Assembly: GCA_910589155.1 (NCBI GenBank)
Contig: CAJURY010000030.1
Coordinates: 1-7,714, forward strand
Length of the DNA stretch: 7,714 bases
Reading direction: 5' to 3'
Source: an uncultured Oscillospiraceae bacterium
GTDB taxonomy: Bacteria; Bacillota; Clostridia; Oscillospirales; Oscillospiraceae
Positions 5,557 through 7,714 of the stretch are shown piece by piece. Under the pieces are notes generated by a model. It searched no databases. It was given only the letters and a program-made list of their open reading frames with translations, and was not told the DNA's origin. The stretch's first letter is position 1; every line of letters starts with the position of its first letter. Made by a program: the position numbers and the translations under genes.

Positions 5557-6129
5557 ATGGCAGCAACAGAACCGATTCGGAACAAGAACCAACTGAGAGA
5601 ACTGGGCGATTATTTTTTGAAACGGGGCCAACTTCGCAACTATACGCTAGTCGTCATGGGCACTTACACCGCACTCCGCATCAGCGACCTGCTCCGCCTT
5701 CGCTGGGCGGATGTGTATGACGAGGAGCGGGGTGAGTTCCGTCCTCACGTAGAGATATTCGAGAAGAAAACCAGCAAATCCAAAACTATCGCCCTCAATA
5801 AGCAGGTTATTAACGCGCTGCGTCTGTATTTCCCGCACAGGCGCGGCGAGTTTATTTTTGCGAATAATCGGAAGGACGAGAAGGCTATCAGCCGGGTTCA
5901 GGCTTGGCGGATCATCCATTCGGCGGTGGAGTCTATCGGAATCATGGGGAAGATTGCTTGCCACTCGCTGAGAAAAACTTGGGGATACCACGCCTGGACG
6001 AGCGGCGCAGTATCCCCGGTGGTGATTATGCACATTTATAACCACAGCTCTTTCGCCGTGACGAAACGTTATTTGGGTGTGGAACAGGACGATCTCGACA
6101 GGGCATATCTCGGAATGGAGCTGTTCTAG
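5557..6129 (+). CDS. Compact tyrosine recombinase/integrase (catalytic domain only)
   Basis: This is a 190-residue site-specific recombinase of the phage-integrase family. The start is ATG 5557, behind AAGGGGG; an upstream ATG at 5512 lies in the promoter palindrome and was not used. The catalytic residues are visible in order: Arg41 in TALRISDLLRL, the beta-hairpin lysine in EKKTSKSK (71-76), His136 and Arg139 in CHSLRKTW, His163 in IYNHSSF, and nucleophile Tyr172 in KRYLG. It should cut and rejoin DNA through a 3'-phosphotyrosine link. The N-terminal SAM-like core-binding and arm-binding domains of ordinary integrases (300-400 aa) are absent, so it is FimB/FimE-sized. It is divergent from the lipoprotein operon across 270 bp of repeat-bearing DNA. 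It may integrate the element or invert a nearby switch; no partner gene such as an excisionase is seen. Confidence 0.9.
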   Translation: MAATEPIRNKNQLRELGDYFLKRGQLRNYTLVVMGTYTALRISDLLRLRWADVYDEERGEFRPHVEIFEKKTSKSKTIALNKQVINALRLYFPHRRGEFIFANNRKDEKAISRVQAWRIIHSAVESIGIMGKIACHSLRKTWGYHAWTSGAVSPVVIMHIYNHSSFAVTKRYLGVEQDDLDRAYLGMELF

Positions 6130-6440
6130 GTCAGGTTTCTGGCACTTATACAGATGTTGTAATAGTTTTGTAGGCATAAACCCCTATGGAAACAAGGTCT
6201 CGCCCTGGGCCATGCTCCGGCTGGACAGAGTTTTCTTCTTGGAGATCGTGAAGTCTTCTCAAGCTATGAACCAGCGACAGGCTAGATTTCGTCATAAACT
6301 ATGGTTTATCCCGAACGTAAGCAGCTTCTTTTTCGGCATCCTTTTGGGCATCTGAGGGTCGGCTACGTCAATCAGAGTACCAGCAACCTGTTCGCCCAAC
6401 GCCGGCAACAACGGCACCGCCGGGAGCTAATCCCAGCCCA
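6130..6440. other. Non-coding or decayed stretch after the recombinase
   Basis: No gene with a start, ribosome binding site and sensible composition was found on either strand. The minus strand around 6430-6285 has two overlapping short open runs that look faintly coding: one ends in PQMPKRMPKKKLLTFG, the other reads SDAQKDAEKEAAYVRDKP before TAG. Neither has a Shine-Dalgarno, and both are cut by stops, as in a gene remnant. A small inverted repeat ATAAAC-TATG-GTTTAT sits at 6294-6309. No clear terminator for the recombinase is seen. Confidence 0.4.
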
Positions 6441-6441
6441 C

Positions 6442-6480
6442 AAAAAGCGTAGCGCCCGACCTACACTTAGGCCGGACGCT
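6442..6480 (-). terminator. Intrinsic terminator of the acidic-tail protein gene
   Basis: On the minus strand, AGCGTCCGGCCTA (6480-6468) pairs with TAGGTCGGGCGCT (6463-6451), with two G-U wobbles and a 4-base loop. TTTTT follows at 6446-6442 after ACGC. On the plus strand the same two positions become C-A mismatches, so the terminator is meant for minus-strand transcription. It lies about 27 bp after the stop at 6507. Confidence 0.75.
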
Positions 6481-6506
6481 GATCCGCAGGGGAATGAGTT
6501 TACATT

Positions 6507-7118
6507 TTAATTTTTGTCATCATCGTCCTCTTCACCGTCATCCTCTTTATCAAAAACCACTCGCACCTGCAAAGTGATGAAATCGTAGAGATATGTGCAA
6601 TAGTCCGGAATCTCACCCTCAAGCCCCTCATGGCCGATTATCACCAGCCCGTCCCTCAGATAGACAGCGTCGTCGCTGAGAACCAGCCCCTTCGAGCCAT
6701 TGTTGCTCTCCAGTATGGCGGAGCGGTAAACATATTCCAGATGGAACGGGACATCGGCGCACAGGCCAACACAGTCCATGAGACTCATCGGAGCAATTTC
6801 CGCAACGCCGAAAACCGCCATAATGAGCTGCCGTTTTTCCGATGCGGTCGGAACAATACATTTGGCGAAAGAGTCCCTGGAAATCACGCCGACACCGTTC
6901 GGATCGCTGTGAACACCCAGGCGAACGGTATAGACTTCGCCGTCCTTGACCCGATAATGCTTATCGCACTGCTCCCGGTCGTAGAGCATCGGGGCATCTT
7001 TCGGGCTATTCGGGTCGAGCTCCCAGGTCAGCGGAATCCCCTGCCGCGCCACTTCCACAGTCGGCTTGCCATACAGCTCAAAATCTACAGGTTCCTTTTT
7101 AGTTTCCTCAGTTTTCAT
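6507..7118 (-). CDS. Protein of unknown function with strongly acidic C-terminal tail
   Basis: I do not recognise a family for this 203-residue protein. The start ATG 7118 was chosen because GGAGG (7131-7127) lies 8 nt before it; the ATG at 7124 is only 2 nt from the Shine-Dalgarno, and an upstream TTG overlaps it. There is no signal peptide or membrane segment, so it is cytosolic. The body (about 15-190) mixes beta-strands and short helices, with cysteines at 51, 87, 116, 120 and 174. The tail from 190 (DKEDDGEEDDDDKN) is almost purely acidic, a feature of DNA-mimic, chaperone-like or anti-restriction proteins but not proof of any. It follows the sigma-like gene by 118 bp, with a large hairpin between, and ends at its own terminator. 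Likely element-borne. Confidence 0.7.
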   Translation of the reverse strand: MKTEETKKEPVDFELYGKPTVEVARQGIPLTWELDPNSPKDAPMLYDREQCDKHYRVKDGEVYTVRLGVHSDPNGVGVISRDSFAKCIVPTASEKRQLIMAVFGVAEIAPMSLMDCVGLCADVPFHLEYVYRSAILESNNGSKGLVLSDDAVYLRDGLVIIGHEGLEGEIPDYCTYLYDFITLQVRVVFDKEDDGEEDDDDKN

Positions 7119-7145
7119 TTTCATAACCTCCAAAAGTTTATTTTC

Positions 7146-7194
7146 GAGGGTACGGGGCTGGGCAGCTGGGTCGCTGCCCGCCCCTGTGCCCCTC
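7146..7194 (-). promoter_or_regulatory. Large G+C-rich hairpin upstream of the acidic-tail protein gene
   Basis: GGGGC-T-GGGCAG (7154-7165) pairs with CTGCCCGCCCC (7174-7184): 11 bp with a single bulge and an 8-base loop. Flanks GAGGGTAC and GTGCCCCTC extend the stem imperfectly to about 49 bases. No T-run follows on either strand, so it is not a standard terminator. It may be a leader, attenuator or processing structure in the transcript linking the sigma-like gene to the next one. Confidence 0.5.
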
Positions 7195-7236
7195 TACAAT
7201 ACGTAGGACAATTTGATGCCGCTTTGAGTAACGGAA

Positions 7237-7710
7237 TCAGCGGTAATCTTCCAGGTACACGCGAATCTCAGCGATACCCGCACGTTTCCAATTGTTGACG
7301 CTCTTCTGGCACGCACCAATCTCGTCAGCGATTTCCCGTTCCGTGTATCCCTGGGAGGACAAAACTACAATCAGCTGGTCCCTCTCACTCAACTGGTCGA
7401 TGGCCGCATAGAGTGCGTCCGACAGATCCATGCTCTCGACCAATTCCTCCACGCTGAACGTATCCTGCGGCAGCTCGCCGACTTCGAGTTTCTGTTCCAA
7501 AGAGAGCTGCGCCCCGTCCCGCTGCATCTCGCACTCACGGCAGTTCTTCATGCAGCGGCTTCCATCCGCATTGCGGCAGCGGGTCTCGCGCTCCAGTCGC
7601 TTGAGTTCGCTCCAATAGAGTCGCATGATTTCCGGGCTCATCGGCACCCCATCTTCGCGCCATTGACGGAAAAGGGTTTTCAGTTCCATGTAATCCTGAT
7701 AAGCAGACAT
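7237..7710 (-). CDS. Sigma-70 region-4-like HTH protein with four-cysteine cluster
   Basis: This 157-residue protein has a C-terminal helix-turn-helix (about 104-153) of sigma-70 region 4 type: LSERDQLIVVLSSQGYTEREIADEIG, with the second helix continuing through SVNNWKRAGI. It should bind DNA, probably as an element-borne transcription regulator or -35-contacting factor. Region 2, needed to melt a promoter, is missing, so it is not a complete sigma factor. Residues 45-60 hold Cys45, Cys53, Cys57 and Cys60 (C-x7-C-x3-C-x2-C), a plausible zinc or iron-sulphur site. A hinge with LSLEQKLEVGELP precedes the HTH. ATG 7710 is 4 bp from the window end, so the ribosome binding site is not visible and the true start could lie further out. 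Confidence 0.78.
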   Translation of the reverse strand: MSAYQDYMELKTLFRQWREDGVPMSPEIMRLYWSELKRLERETRCRNADGSRCMKNCRECEMQRDGAQLSLEQKLEVGELPQDTFSVEELVESMDLSDALYAAIDQLSERDQLIVVLSSQGYTEREIADEIGACQKSVNNWKRAGIAEIRVYLEDYR

Positions 7711-7714
7711 TTTT

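Noticed and set aside
5389..5631. 80-codon minus-strand frame overlapping the recombinase start
   Set aside because: It overlaps the catalytic gene and its promoter on the other strand, and its composition is not convincing.
6630..7298. 222-codon plus-strand frame opposite the acidic-tail gene
   Set aside because: It crosses the stop, hairpin and start regions of two well-formed minus-strand genes, and no Shine-Dalgarno supports it.

Overview
The window looks like a chromosomal stretch of a gut-type Clostridia, most likely an Oscillospiraceae relative. This is inferred from the moderately high G+C host flank, the three near-identical LCAC|G lipoprotein signal peptides, the CuAO-like/NPCBM, WG-repeat and PD40 exported proteins, and a very short tyrosine recombinase of a kind common in that group. 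No database search was possible.

Left flank (1-414): the last 45 codons of a type I L-asparaginase, a textbook promoter (TTGACA-17-TATAAT), a complete tRNA-Leu(GAG) with encoded CCA, and a symmetrical intrinsic terminator. This part is G+C-rich and looks like host backbone. The sequence after the tRNA is less G+C-rich and accessory in character, so the tRNA 3' end is a plausible edge of an integrated element. No second att copy was seen in the window.

Middle (415-5556): about 290 bp of non-coding DNA holds phased 10-bp repeats and a long hairpin that probably terminates the operon. A four-gene minus-strand operon of exported proteins follows. In transcription order it is a WG-repeat lipoprotein, a secreted CuAO-like stalk/NPCBM protein, and two tandem paralogous lipoproteins with a PD40 beta-propeller-type repeat. 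The WG gene has no ATG, GTG or TTG where its signal peptide should begin; an ACG sits there, 6 nt after a G-rich Shine-Dalgarno-like run. Its leader can form two mutually exclusive hairpins. The 270-bp divergent region upstream carries repeated GTTACATT sites, in direct and inverted copies, between the operon and a plus-strand recombinase.

Right part (5557-7714): a catalytic-domain-only tyrosine recombinase of about 190 aa with all active-site residues; about 320 bp of apparently decayed or non-coding DNA; then two minus-strand genes. These are a sigma-70 region-4-like DNA-binding protein with a four-cysteine cluster, and a protein of unknown function with a strongly acidic tail that ends at a good intrinsic terminator. 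They resemble control or accessory genes of a mobile element.

Working model (inference): a mobile or genomic-island segment beside tRNA-Leu carries an operon of surface lipoproteins whose expression may be controlled at the leader or start codon. A FimB-sized recombinase is encoded divergently next to its promoter. Whether the recombinase moves the element or flips a local switch cannot be decided from this sequence.
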